Below the pieces are notes generated by a model, which was not told the origin of the DNA, made no database searches, and saw only the letters and a list, made by a program, of their open reading frames with translations. Position numbers and translations under genes: made by a program. A stretch of 64,000 nucleotides of DNA from Pisolithus tinctorius (Eukaryota; Basidiomycota; Agaricomycetes; Boletales; Pisolithaceae), in contig JANFAH010000009.1 of NCBI GenBank assembly GCA_024663395.1, positions 1,674,001-1,738,000 of the forward strand, in the 5' to 3' direction. Shown here in pieces: positions 9,281-20,146 of the stretch (position 1 is the stretch's first letter; each line of letters opens with the position of its first letter).

Positions 9281-9439
9281 TGGAGCAGTGGGAGAGAACT
9301 TCCCCAGCGATGAGATGAGGTCGTCGTGAGCTGTGTGATTATGTATCTGCTAAACATGTCCACGTCCGTGTCTACCTCCGTCTGACTAAGCCGATGTGGC
9401 TGTGTCCTCGTCTCCTGTCCCCCTGGCCCCCCTACTCCA
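9281..9439 (-). repeat. 5' LTR of the Ty3/gypsy element
   Basis: Identical to 3184-3342 over 159 bp. On the element strand it carries the promoter. It is followed on the right by CCGC, matching the 4 bases left of the other LTR. Confidence 0.95.
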
Positions 9440-9952
9440 CCGCCTTCTACGGCAACCACGCCCCGTCTTTTCTTCACCTACACTGTCCTTCAAGTTCCGC
9501 CCCTTATGCCGTGCTCCTACTTTCTCTCTACTCGTTGTCGGTGCCGTCGGAGATTATAACAGCTTTACGTATTGTGTGCACTTTTAATTTGTTTGCAATG
9601 AACAGTGTTCACGCATGGCGTGCTTAGAAACTTGGCTGCCATGCGAGTGCGTTTGAGTTCGATACTAAAAGGAGTCGAGGACTGGAGGATCATTACGTAA
9701 TACATGCTGCAGGCTGAACGCGGCACGAAAGCACTACTAGTGACTACACGCTGACTCCGAGTTCCCATCGTTTCTAACGTCCCTGCATTGCTTTTACGGC
9801 GTCATGGGATAATGACTATGCCAGGTGACCGAAGTGGTTCCGACTCTCCGAGTATAAATATATTTGTATGAACCGGTGTGGTCTTCTACAATAACAGCAC
9901 TCCCCCCCATCTCAGCCAGCACTCGAATTCCTGCTAGGTTGACCAATTGAGA
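9440..9952. other. Intergenic region upstream of the complete SDR
   Basis: No gene is visible. It starts with the right-hand target-site copy and the continuation of the pre-insertion 3' flank of the protease-like gene. Positions 9737-9804 repeat 927-1003. A TATA-like ATAAATATATTTG at about 9853-9865 lies about 90 bp before the SDR start codon and is a plausible core promoter. Confidence 0.55.
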
Positions 9953-11023
9953 ATGACATCTGTTCCAAAAGTCTGGTTTAGTATGTTCACCCAATACCAA
10001 CGTTCGATTTGGTTAATGGCTCAATGAATTGCCAGTCACTGGTAGTTCATCCGGCTTTGGCCTGGCCGCTACCGAATTAGCTCTTCAAAGAGGCGACAAG
10101 GTGGTCGCCACTCTGCGAAAACCCGCCGTTTTGGCCGACTTGGTTTCAAAGTACCCAGATACGCTTTTATTGCTCAAACTAGACGTTACACAGCCAGAGG
10201 AAGTCAAATCGACCTTCGCGACTGCCCGCGAGAGGTTCGGTCGCATCGATGTTGTTTTGAGCAATGCAGGATATGGCATCGTCTCGGAGATCGAGGGAAC
10301 CAGCGAGAAGAACGCGCGTGGCCTGTTCGAAACGAACTTTTGGGGAGCATCATACGTTTGTAGAGAGGCTGTCAGGTTTTTCCGTGAAGAGAATCAACCT
10401 GTCGGTGGCAGATTGATACAGGTCTCGTCAGTGTCCGGTGTTGCATCGAACCCTGGATCGGCATGGTATTGTGCATCGTACGTACCGTACATTATAATTA
10501 GCCAAATGATTAACGCCCAATCACAGGAAGTTCGGTGGGTTACGTGTCCTCGATTTAGGCGTTGGAGCTGGATATAGTGCATTTAATAGCCATCGAAGCA
10601 TTGACGGAAGCTCTCGCGGCAGAAATCTCTCCTAATTGGAATATCAAGGTGCACTTACTTTGGATACGTGACATCGAGTACGACTGACTCCGGATACAGG
10701 TGACCGTCGTGGAACCTGGACCGTTCCGTACCAACTGTCCGACCACGAATATGGTCGTTGAGCCCATCCATCCGGCGTATAGCGATCCCGCACTACCTTC
10801 TATGCGAACCCGAAACATGGTGTCGAACCCCAATACAACGTTTACTGGGGATGCAACCAAGTTTGCAGAGGCCATTTACAAACTAGTTTACTTGGAAGAT
10901 CCTCCTTTGAGGCTACCCCTCCACCAATATGCTGTGGAAGCCGTCAGGAGAAAAGGCCGTCATTTGATTGATACCGCGGATACATGGGCCTCTTGGTCCG
11001 AAGATATGTATGTGAAGGAGTGA
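9953..11023 (+). CDS. Short-chain dehydrogenase/reductase (complete copy)
   Basis: Five exons can be joined in frame: 9953-9980, 10036-10477, 10527-10534, 10590-10648 and 10700-11023, giving 286 residues. Exon 3 is only 8 bases. The joined product has the classical SDR plan: a cofactor-binding ITGSSSGFG near the N terminus (Rossmann fold, NAD(P)-binding), SNAG, the active-site Ser in VSSVSG, and the catalytic YCASK (Tyr-x-x-x-Lys), which is only complete when the 8-base exon is included; then EPGPFRTN. It probably acts in the cytosol on a small carbonyl or alcohol; the substrate is unknown. The last exon is nearly identical to 1-312, so the gene belongs to a tandem pair. The stop codon is 110 bp from the convergent APC2 stop. 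Confidence 0.88.
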
Positions 11024-11133
11024 AAGAGGTTGTAGACATCATTGATTTGGAGCTTGGCAATGCAAAGTGCTTAGTTCATACCTTAGAATTATGTACCATA
11101 TGATGATTGCAAATTATACAACAAAAGCATCTT

Positions 11134-14100
11134 TCATTTCCCGAGCTTCCACAATCCGTCTTTAACAGTCACAAGGCCCTCCCTCTTTGCAGCTTCCATG
11201 AAGCTCCCTAGTTGTTCGATGGTCCGGTCATAACCACGGGCTAGCTTCAGCATGGCTTGTATGCGGTCCAATCCAAGCGGTCCTAGGTTAGTGAGCATGC
11301 CTTCGATGAACTATAGCAAGAATGTGAGTGAAAATACCAGAACTCCTTGAGTCAACTCACCTTCCAATATACCCTCATTTGCTCGGCCTGTTGTTGCTGT
11401 ACGCTTATCACGGGAGGCAAATCTTCCCCTCCGACAGCTGGGATAACATATCGCGAACATAACAAGTAAATACGGAGACTGGTCATACCTAATTTCGGGG
11501 GAGCGACTTCTGTAACATCCTCTGCCACAGAGAGCAGACGGAAGACATTCTCGCTATCCTCTTTGAGGAGCCGCATATCAACCCAGGTGCCAAGCGCCTT
11601 CAACGCTGCACTGCGCGTCACCGTGCCTACGCGCTCAATGAGTTCGTCTACTGTCCATGTATCTGGTAATATCCAGTCTGTGAGCTTGGACTCAAGCGAG
11701 TCACAGGATTGAACACACCCTTTTCAGAAAAAAGCTCAATGAACGCAGCCTCCAATGGCGGTACATCCGCTTCGACGGTTCGATCGTCTAGCTCGAGTTC
11801 TAATTGGATTCTACCAAGATGAGGATGCCAACGAATAACTTTGTCTGGTTTAAAGGCCGAGAACTCTTTAGCGTATTGCTCCTGCAAGCTAAGCATATCC
11901 ATGGTCAACAGCGAGCGAGCGGGCAACCTTTCTCGTAACATACTCGTGGAACTGGCCAGGCATGACCATGTCGCTGGCTTCCAATGCCGGCCAATAGTGA
12001 CGAGAGATGATAGTCGGATGCATGACACTCTGGGGTCAGGGATGCTTAACAGCCAAAGTAATCCTAGATTATAAATGTCCTACTCACGGGTTTCTGTGAC
12101 TGAACGTGCTGGTCTATCCTTCGGGAATCTGTCATATCCCGAAGCATGACCTCACAAACTTGTAATGCAGGCTCGCCAAACCGTATCTTCAAAATTTCGA
12201 CGTTGCGACGCTGTCATTGCAACAACATTTGACATGTTGGAGGACTATGCAAGACTGTTTCCGGCTCACCTCTCGATCAAGGTTCCCATCTTTCAGAGCG
12301 AGCAGGCGTTGTGCCAGCAATACTTGCAGCTCTTTAATGAAGAGGTCTTTTGAGTCGTAGATGCTGACCAGTGTGCTTATTATATCGCTCGTCTTGTTCG
12401 CGCGAAAATCTTTCAGAAATCGTTAGGTCGAACCGATCATATACAATACGTGCTTACCGGGTCCAGCATCAACGGGTTCTGGGGTCCACTCGGGATCTGC
12501 ATAGTTCTCCGCCTCGGGTTGTTGTAGGGGATGAATGGGCTCGTTGTCATCGACCAGTGAGTCGCCGCTCTCACCGTCACCAACCAAGCTGGCAACAATA
12601 CATCGAATGGTATCGGGCCGCTCGCTTGATTTCCGTTGGCTTGCTGACAGCACGGACGCAATCACGAACGCACCGAAGATATCGTCGTATGGGATCTGCC
12701 ACCTTGAATAAAAGCACTCCGGGAGGATCTACGATTCGCAAACATTTGATCGTTGACACGTATTGCAGTAGGATGTCTTTCGTATCTGCACCAGGGTGGA
12801 GAAGTCGCTTTCGATTTCTAAGGAAAGTGTGGGCGAGCAGTAAAAGCATACGATCCAAGCTACCCACGCTCGTCTGAGAGACTGCACTAATTCTGCACGT
12901 TGGTCTACGCGTTGCAGGCACTCCTAAAACGTAAAGTAATCGCAAGAAAAACCGAAGATTGAGAAGAATCAACTAACTTTCAAGTCATGAAGCGCTGGTA
13001 CAGAATCTGGGAAATCCACGATGATATCAAATATTTCCTTGGTACTGTCGCGATCCCTCAGATAGCGCCACGGGGAACAGCTGCTAATATCCGTACCGCA
13101 GATCGCAAAGCGTTTTGTGCATGTGAAAGTCAAACCTGGATCCAACACCTTGCATCATGGTTTTGGCTTCCTCAGCTGTGCCAAGTTAGCTGGAGAATAA
13201 TAACCTCGAAAATTCATAATACCGTTCGTTGCGCCCCTGGCAAAGGGCCAAATCATCCATGGCACTATTTTTTCGAGCATCCACGAACGCAGTTTGGGAA
13301 GCATGGGTTCAGACCATGCCCCTGCACACGTTTCATGTACGTGAGATTCGACATATTCGTACCCCACACTGGTTATGAGCGTTTCGTAGCGTTCAATTAA
13401 GCTCAGTGTGTCAAAGGCGAGCCACAGTGCGCTATCACGTTGATCAGAGGATTGGGACACGGTGCCAAGAAGCGTTGCAGCAACGAGCGACTTGATGCCC
13501 TTTGCGAATGACGCAGGAAGGATGGAAAATAAGTGTGTTTGGAAGGCCAAGGTGTAGGCAGAGATGATAGTTTGTCCCAACCTGTTGAAGATGATTTCAT
13601 TATAGACGGGGGAAAGATAACGAAGGGAAGGCTTGCTCTGCCGGTGGTTTCCACGCATTGTACCACTCAACCAGGCGAAAGATGAGGGCTCGTACTATTT
13701 CAGGATCAGAGTTTCCCTGGTACAGCATGAAAACTCCGCGCAGCACCTGCAGAGATTGCTTACTGAGTAAAGATTCATGTGGGACTCTACTTCACGCGCG
13801 ATCAAGTGCTGGCTTTTATGCAAGTCCTCTAGAATGATATGTAGGATCATAAGTAGCGTATCTATCCGGCACCTTACCGAGAAAGACTTCCATCATGACA
13901 GGCAAACGCCTGCACTTGTTGATGGTGTCAAAAGCCATCCTGACCCGGCGCATGTCTGGTAACCTAAGTAAAGTCAAAGAGACCACGGCCATGATACCTT
14001 TGCGCACCGTATTGGCGCCTCGACTTGAGGTCGTTCAAGTCGCAAGGTTTCAAGAATTCCGTTGCCAAGGTCCATGCCTATGAGCGTTGACTCAGTCCCA

Positions 14101-14391
14101 CTGCGTGATGCCCCCGAGGACACGCACATCACTGAAGGCCATGAGACCCGATATTCCTGGTTCCGAGCGGTTGAGACGCGCGAATGAGTCCTGCCATTTT
14201 GCAGCTACTTGCGCTCGGACGGCGTTAGACACCATCACGGCGAGCTCGCTGTGCAGTAATTTGACGGAACAAGTATATTCAAGATGGTGGCGCGTGTGTG
14301 GTCACCAGATCCACCGAAGGCGCCACTCATCCTACATATGCGCTGATCGGCTCAATTGCCAGTGCTGCTCGGTTGCCTGGTAGGCCACCAT
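11134..14391 (-). CDS. APC2: Anaphase-promoting complex subunit 2 (cullin-like)
   Basis: A multi-exon gene encoding the cullin-like scaffold of the anaphase-promoting complex, the nuclear E3 ubiquitin ligase that triggers anaphase and mitotic exit; APC2 holds the RING subunit APC11. Recognised in order: N-terminal cullin-repeat helices (14000-13000, for example 13670-13155), a conserved block with TIRCIVASLVGD and WTPEPVDAGP (12620-12470), SKDLFIKEL and EILKIRFGE in the cullin homology region (12350-12110), YAKEFSAFKPDKVIRW and LELELDDRTVEADV (11890-11760), and a C-terminal winged-helix (WHB) end with GPLGLDRIQAML and WKLGK before TGA at 11136-11134. The start at 14391 is inferred: exon 1 joins in frame across an intron to AVMVSNAVRA near 14235. 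Exon borders in the middle are not all fixed. Confidence 0.9.
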
Positions 14392-14409
14392 CACCACTAA
14401 GATTGTTGA

Positions 14410-15802
14410 ATGGACACTGTGCCATTCATCCCAACACAAGACGATGTACCGGCATCTCCAGCCTCTGACGTAGGTCATCGCAACCAAATCTCGCCATCAA
14501 GAAAGCGTTTTCGTCGTCGTAGCTCGAGCTCCATCACCATGGATCAGCCTCTCCCTTCGCAGGCTACTTCTTGTCTGGATAGCAGCAGCGAGCCTCGCAG
14601 AGATGACAAGTACTACTTCTGTGATGGAAGCTGCATATTACAGGTCGGGAACACCCTTTTCAATGTGAGGAGATCCGCTGTTCCGTGCAGGCCAAGTGCT
14701 CAGTAGCCGTTCTTGCAGGTGCATCGAAGTATCCTGTCTCAAGATTCGTCCTCATTCTTCACACTCTTCACCCTTCCCCAAGGTGACATTCCTGAAGAGG
14801 GGACTTCCGATGAGAGACCGATCATCCTCCAGGGTGACACCCCAGATGAATTCCGCAACTTCTTGTGGTCCCTTTACGCCTTGTGAGACTCACCTCCCTG
14901 CCTTTTGCAGTCCCTTACCCTTTGACAGGCCACACGAAATTATGATGGTCCGGTCCTCCCAAATCGACCTCAACCGTCTCATAGACGTCGCAAAGGTAGC
15001 GAGCAAATACTCCTTCAGATCAACAGAGTCTTGGGCTCTTGATGCCATCCAGAAGTATATCGAAAGGCAACCATCCCCCTTATTCAATCCCATTTCTCCG
15101 AGCACTTCCTTCTCGTTCAACTCAACGGTATTTGCACCACCTGACAGCAAGGCCCAAATATCGCGTCTCCTCCGATTAGCTGAAACATGCGGTCATCAGA
15201 AACTTCTCGAAACGATGGTGTCTTTACTTCGTCAGCACATGTCGACGTCCTTGCACTATTCCTATCTGGCTATGACCCTAGCCGATGAACTTGACTTGCG
15301 GGAGCTCCGCGGCCTGGCATACATGGAAGTTTTGCAGCGTGCTGTCTTTATCTCTGTTCACGGAGACGGCAGGGCTGAGGCGGAGGGGGAAATACAAGAG
15401 ACTCCCGATGGGCTTGAACGCCTCGTCGTCAGTCCCACACAGCAGCATCGTCTTCTGTCTGGGCATTATCGTCTTTGCAGGGTATGGGAGAAGCTGCGAG
15501 CCGTACCCCTACCGTTTGACCACTCGTCATCGTGCGGAAGCAACTGGACTCAGCACTCCTGCATGCAAAACTGGATAGACTTTTGGAAAGAGAAGACAAG
15601 GGCAGACGGGCTCCTTTCTCTCGACAGCGCAAATGTCCTTGGGAGATTGACATTCATCTTGAAGGAGTTTGAGAAGTGGGGATCAGTCTCTTACATGCAT
15701 CCAGACTGCAAAGTTGTGGCGAAGCGTACTATCCACGAGAAGATCAGGAGCATTCAGGAGTCGTTGCCCGATTATTTTTATGAAGGAGGAGAATATTTGT
15801 AA
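14410..15802 (+). CDS. BTB/POZ domain protein
   Basis: A BTB/POZ domain lies at about residues 65-180: YYFCDGSCILQVGNTLF, then across an intron (about 14665-14721) HRSILSQDSSSF, then IILQGDTPDEFRNFLW. A long single exon follows with LNRLIDVAKVASKYSF and helical BACK-like sequence to the stop at 15802. Proteins with this layout are very numerous in Agaricomycetes and mostly uncharacterised; BTB domains mediate dimerisation and can recruit CUL3 ubiquitin ligase. The second intron (about 14884-14911) would be only 28 bases if the usual WxLYA motif is kept, or 43 bases if it starts earlier; both keep the frame. The start codon lies only 18 bp from the inferred APC2 start on the opposite strand. 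Confidence 0.82.
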
Positions 15803-15876
15803 CAAATTGCCTATGTTGTTGTTCTTTCGCTTGTTATTATCTTCCTTTACATAGTGTAGTAGTTCCTCCTGATAGA

Positions 15877-16459
15877 TTAAACCCTTTGCTTCCCCTTCAT
15901 TGCGACTTCATGGCTCAGAGTCATGTCAAAGTCATCGTGTTTTTTGTTCCATGGTCCATCGGAAACTTGAGGATTAATGCCCTGCGTGGGCATCATGCTA
16001 CGCATCAACGCATCAATGTCGTTGTCCGAAGGTCCTTCTAATCCGACTTTAGAGCCGCTCATGATCAAGTGCTGGAAAACGGCATCCTCTCCCAACTGCC
16101 GGACCCGCGACCGCAGGCCAGTCAGAATGTTCTGAACCAGTACTGCGAAGAGAAAGCGTTGAGATTAGTCTACATTCATAAACAACCAACTGACATTTCT
16201 CCTCTGGAGAGTCTGGAGGGGGCCGCGGGTCTATTAACACTGGGCGTAACTTTTCTTCTTCCTCGATCTTTAGGTCGTCGAGGTGCAATTTAGCCAACCA
16301 TTTCTGTTCAAACTCCTCCTTGCCCAACTCTACGTCTGACTGAGACGTCTGATCTGGCTCATAAACTGTCCCTACAGAACTAGCCGGCGACGGAGGTCGG
16401 ATGACAGGGGGTGCATATGCCGGATCGCTCGCGTGGATGAGCTGAGCGTGATTTGGCAT
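15877..16459 (-). CDS. Small conserved-looking protein of unknown function
   Basis: Two exons, 16459 to about 16197 and about 16134 to 15877, join in frame to roughly 170-180 residues. The first exon has a proline-rich start and an acidic helical stretch (EEFEQKWLAKLHLDDL, then KIEEEEKL). The second has a probable amphipathic helix (QNILTGLRSRVRQLGEDAVF) and ends with KGKQRV. There is no signal peptide or membrane segment. The regular pattern of charged helices looks like a real, perhaps complex-forming, protein, but I do not recognise the family. It is divergent from the ribonucleotide reductase gene with about 170 bp between start codons. Confidence 0.65.
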
Positions 16460-16630
16460 GGCTGTGGCAAAACAACACGACCACAGAACGCGGTGTGACC
16501 TGTGTGACTTCGTTGATTAGCGCGTTTGTGACATGTCACGTTTCCATTAGTCAGAAACACGCCACTTAAAAATCTCGCGTTCGCGTGTCCCACTCCCTCC
16601 TTAGTACTCTCATACTGTAGTCTCATCGTC

Positions 16631-19600
16631 ATGGCCTACGTTTTCAAGAGAGGTCAGTAGCCATTCTTTCTAAGATCTCAATGACTGTCTTATCTTCCAT
16701 CCAGATGGGTAAGGATCTTTTTCTGGACGCGTCTCATGCGTGTTCATGGCCATCGATATCACAGGCGGAAGGAGAAAGTGCAGTTCGACAAGGTACTGCA
16801 TCTCCAGTCACTTGCAATTACATCATCTCACTCGCGTAGATTACTGCTAGAATCAACAAACTTTGTTACGGGCTTGACTCTGATTATGTCGATCCCATCG
16901 AGTAAGTTCTCTTCCCACACATAGAGAATGACCTTGACGTCCCATAGGGTTGCTAAGAAAGTGATCGCTGGCGTATATCACGGCGTTACCACCGTCGAGT
17001 TAGATGTACGCCATTCTTGTCGACATCTTAGAACAGTCTCACAACTTTGTTCCTCAGAACCTCGCTGCTGAAACCGCGGCCTGTCTAACGACGAAACACC
17101 CCGATTATGCCGTGCTTGCCGCGCGTATTGCCATTTCCAATCTCCATAAGGAGACAAAAAAGAATTTCTCTGCAGTCATGAAAGATCTCTATGAATATGG
17201 TCAGTTAAATCGTGGTGGTATTGCGCTGTTGTTAATCTCTGTGCAGTGAGCCCAAAAACTGGCAGTCCAGCCGCTTTGATATCGGACACGACGTACAATG
17301 TTATTAAACAACATGCCAATCTTCTTGATTCAGCCATCATCTATGACCGCGACTTCAACTACAACTAGTAAGTTAGATGTAGTCAGGTGCGAGCAAGTAC
17401 TGATGTCTGTAGCTTCGGTTTCAAGACCCTCGAGAGGTCATATCTCCTTCGCCTAAATGGTCGTGTTGCCGAGCGACCACAGCACATGATCATGCGTGTT
17501 GCTGTTGGGATTCATGGCGAAGATGTCGAACGCGTTCTTGAGACTTACAACTTGATGTCCGAGCGTTACTTTACCCACGCATCTCCTACACTTTTCAACG
17601 CAGGCACCCCTCGCCCACAGCTCAGTTCATGCTTCCTTGTCTGTATGAAAGAGGACTCTATCGAAGGTATATATGACACTCTGAAGAACTGTGCCATGAT
17701 CAGCAAGACTGCTGGTGGTATCGGATTGAGCATTAATTGTATCCGGGCAACTGGGTAAGAGGAAATGAGGTCGTGCTTCGTATGCGGGCTAATCCTTTGC
17801 TATCCGCCCAGGACCTACATTGCTGGTACTAATGGCTACTCGAATGGCATCGTTCCGATGCTACGTGCCTATGATGCCACGGCACGCTATGTTGACCAGG
17901 GAGGTAACAAGCGCCCGGGTGCTTTTGCCATATACCTTGAACCATGGCACAACGATGTATTTGATTTTATCGATCTGCGAAAGAACCATGGAAAGGAGGA
18001 AGCCCGTGCTCGAGATCTCTTCTATGCTCTCTGGATTCCTGATTTATTGTGCGTTACTCAATCCATTTCTTTTGCAATCCTCTGACACGACGTCAGCATG
18101 AAGCGCGTGGAGGCTAACGGAGATTGGTCATTGTTCTGTCCTCATGAGGCACCAGGCCTACATGAGTGCTGGGGCGAAGAGTTCGAGGCATTATACGAGA
18201 AGTACGAAAGGGAGGGTCGCGCGCGGCGTGCCATTCCTGCACAGAAGTTGTGGTATGCAATCTTGGAAGCGCAAGTTGAAACAGGCGGTCCTTTCATGGT
18301 CTATAAGGACGCCGCCAACAGTATGTCATTATACCAGACTTTCCATCACCGGCTGACCTTGCCAAGGAAAATCCAACCAGAAAAACCTTGGAACCATCAA
18401 GTCGTCCAACCTCTGCACTGAGATCATCGAATACTCTTCACCAGACGAGATCGCTGTCTGCAACCTCGCATCTCTAGCACTGCCAACATTCATTTCGAGT
18501 GGTAAATACGATTTCCAAAAGCTCCACGACGTGACCAAGGTCGTCACCCGTAATCTCAACCGTATCATTGACACCAACTACTATCCCGTCCCCGAGGCTC
18601 GTAGATCTAACATGCGACACCGTCCGATTGGTATTGGTGTGCAGGGTCTTGCGGATGCTTTCATGATCCTGCGCCTGCCGTTTGACTCGCCTGAAGCGAG
18701 GGAACTTAACCTCCAGATCTTCGAGACGATCTATCACGGTGCTCTTGAGGCAAGCTGTGAATTGTCCGTCCAGGAGGGCACGTACGAGACGTACCGTGGC
18801 AGTCCTGCAGACCAAGGAATTCTTCAGTTCGATATGTGGGGTGTTACGCCCACCGACCTTTGGGACTGGTCATCCCTCAAAGAGAAGATTGCTCAGTGCG
18901 GATTGAGGAATTCCCTACTCCTTGCGCCCATGCCTACTGCCTCGACCAGTCAGATTCTTGGCTTTAATGAATGCTTCGAGCCCTACACAAGGTAAGCAAG
19001 CGAATCATTTGGTAGTGGGTTGGAGTTGATGGTTCGCTTTCAGCAACATTTACACTCGTCGCGTGTTGGCTGGTGAATTCCAGGTTGTCTGCCCGTGGCT
19101 TTTGAGGGACCTCGTTGAACGTGGTTTATGGAACGATGAGATGAAGAACATGATCATTGCCCACAACGGTTCCGTAGCCAACATTCCTACCATCCCTGAC
19201 GACATCAAGGCCATCTACAAAACTGTCTGGGAAATCAGCCAGAAGAAAATCATCGATATGGCGGCTGACAGAGGCGCATTCATCTGCCAGAGTCAGAGTC
19301 TCAACATCCACTTGCAGGCACCCACGATGGGCCAGCTGACGAGCATGCATTTCTATGGCTGGAAAAAGGGTCTTAAGACTGGCATGTACTACCTCCGCAC
19401 CCGCCCCGCTGCGCAAGCGATCCAGTTTACTGTCGACCAAAGTATTTTGAAGGTCGCGAGGACTCAAGATGCTGACAGCAGGAGCCGATCTGCTGCCGCG
19501 TCTTCTACACCTGCACCTGTTCGTCCCTCAGCTCTCGCACCAGTGCAGCCACCCGCTGCAGCGCCGTCCTCGAGCGAGAATGGCGCCGCGTCAAGTTCAT

Positions 19601-19758
19601 CGTCTACTGTGCCTTCCGCGTCCAGTTCGAATAGCAACGGGGAGGTTGACCCGGAATATGCCGCAGCTCTGCAGCGTCAGAAGGATCGTGAGCTTGCAGA
19701 AGCCCAGCTTATGTGCTCATTGGAGAACAAGGAGGCTTGCCTGATGTGCTCGGGCTGA
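16631..19758 (+). CDS. RNR1: Ribonucleoside-diphosphate reductase large subunit
   Basis: The class I ribonucleotide reductase large (R1) chain, which reduces ribonucleoside diphosphates to deoxy forms in the cytosol together with the R2 chain; it is the rate-limiting step of dNTP supply. Many short introns. The N-terminal ATP-cone begins [18 protein letters not shown], assembled from exons 16631-16652, 16705-16708 (only 4 bases) and 16765-16792. The barrel carries the active-site cysteines in LSSCFLVCM and NLCTEI, the GGIGLSI loop, and the conserved SNIYTRR and [11 protein letters not shown]. The C terminus ends CLMCSG, the mobile redox Cys-x-x-Cys that accepts electrons from thioredoxin/glutaredoxin. 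Before it is a Ser/Ala/Pro-rich linker of about 80 residues (19480-19650). All essential residues seen are present. Confidence 0.96.
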
Positions 19759-20146
19759 AGGATCTGTGAAACAAAGTCTTCAAAATGTCTGTTATGTATA
19801 TGCACCATTTTTTGTGTTGTAGCTGTCTCATGATACCAGCGCGTCCCTGTCTGTCCCCATGCCTTGTAGTACCATGCATCTGTTGTTGTATGTCCACAGA
19901 ATGAATTGAATCATAATATTTACCTACATGGTCTCCAGAACCAGTAGTTGTCGAGCTAGGTGATCAAGGTATACAGAAACTGTTTGGGAAGGTATACAGA
20001 GGCCTGTGGTCAATTAATGGCACACCTGGAATACATACCATCCCTACAACCATCTCCGAGGGGGTAGCATACTTGATACGTCTACAGTGTCTTGACGAAG
20101 AAGAAAATACATACATACAAAATAGCGGTGGTCGGAACTGTCTATA
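19759..20146. other. Convergent intergenic region
   Basis: This separates two convergent genes, RNR1 and the secreted-protein gene, and holds their 3' untranslated regions. No gene, repeat or RNA is visible. Confidence 0.6.

Larger units (their letters stand above)
3184..9439 (-). mobile_element. Complete Ty3/gypsy LTR retrotransposon
   Basis: The element is 6256 bp and lies on the minus strand. It is bounded by two identical 159-bp LTRs that start TGGAG and end CTCCA on either strand, and flanked by the 4-bp direct repeat CCGC (3180-3183 and 9440-9443). Reading on the minus strand the order is LTR, candidate primer binding site, a 0.5-kb leader, gag, pol in the -1 frame, polypurine stretch, LTR. 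Pol order is protease, reverse transcriptase, RNase H, integrase, which defines the Ty3/gypsy (Metaviridae) class. Identical LTRs and open long frames indicate a recent, possibly still competent insertion. It sits tail-to-tail behind the protease-like gene. Confidence 0.95.

Noticed and set aside
14884..14911. Frameshift in the BTB gene
   Set aside because: A 28-base (or 43-base) GT-AG intron restores the frame, so an error or mutation is not needed, although 28 bases would be very short.
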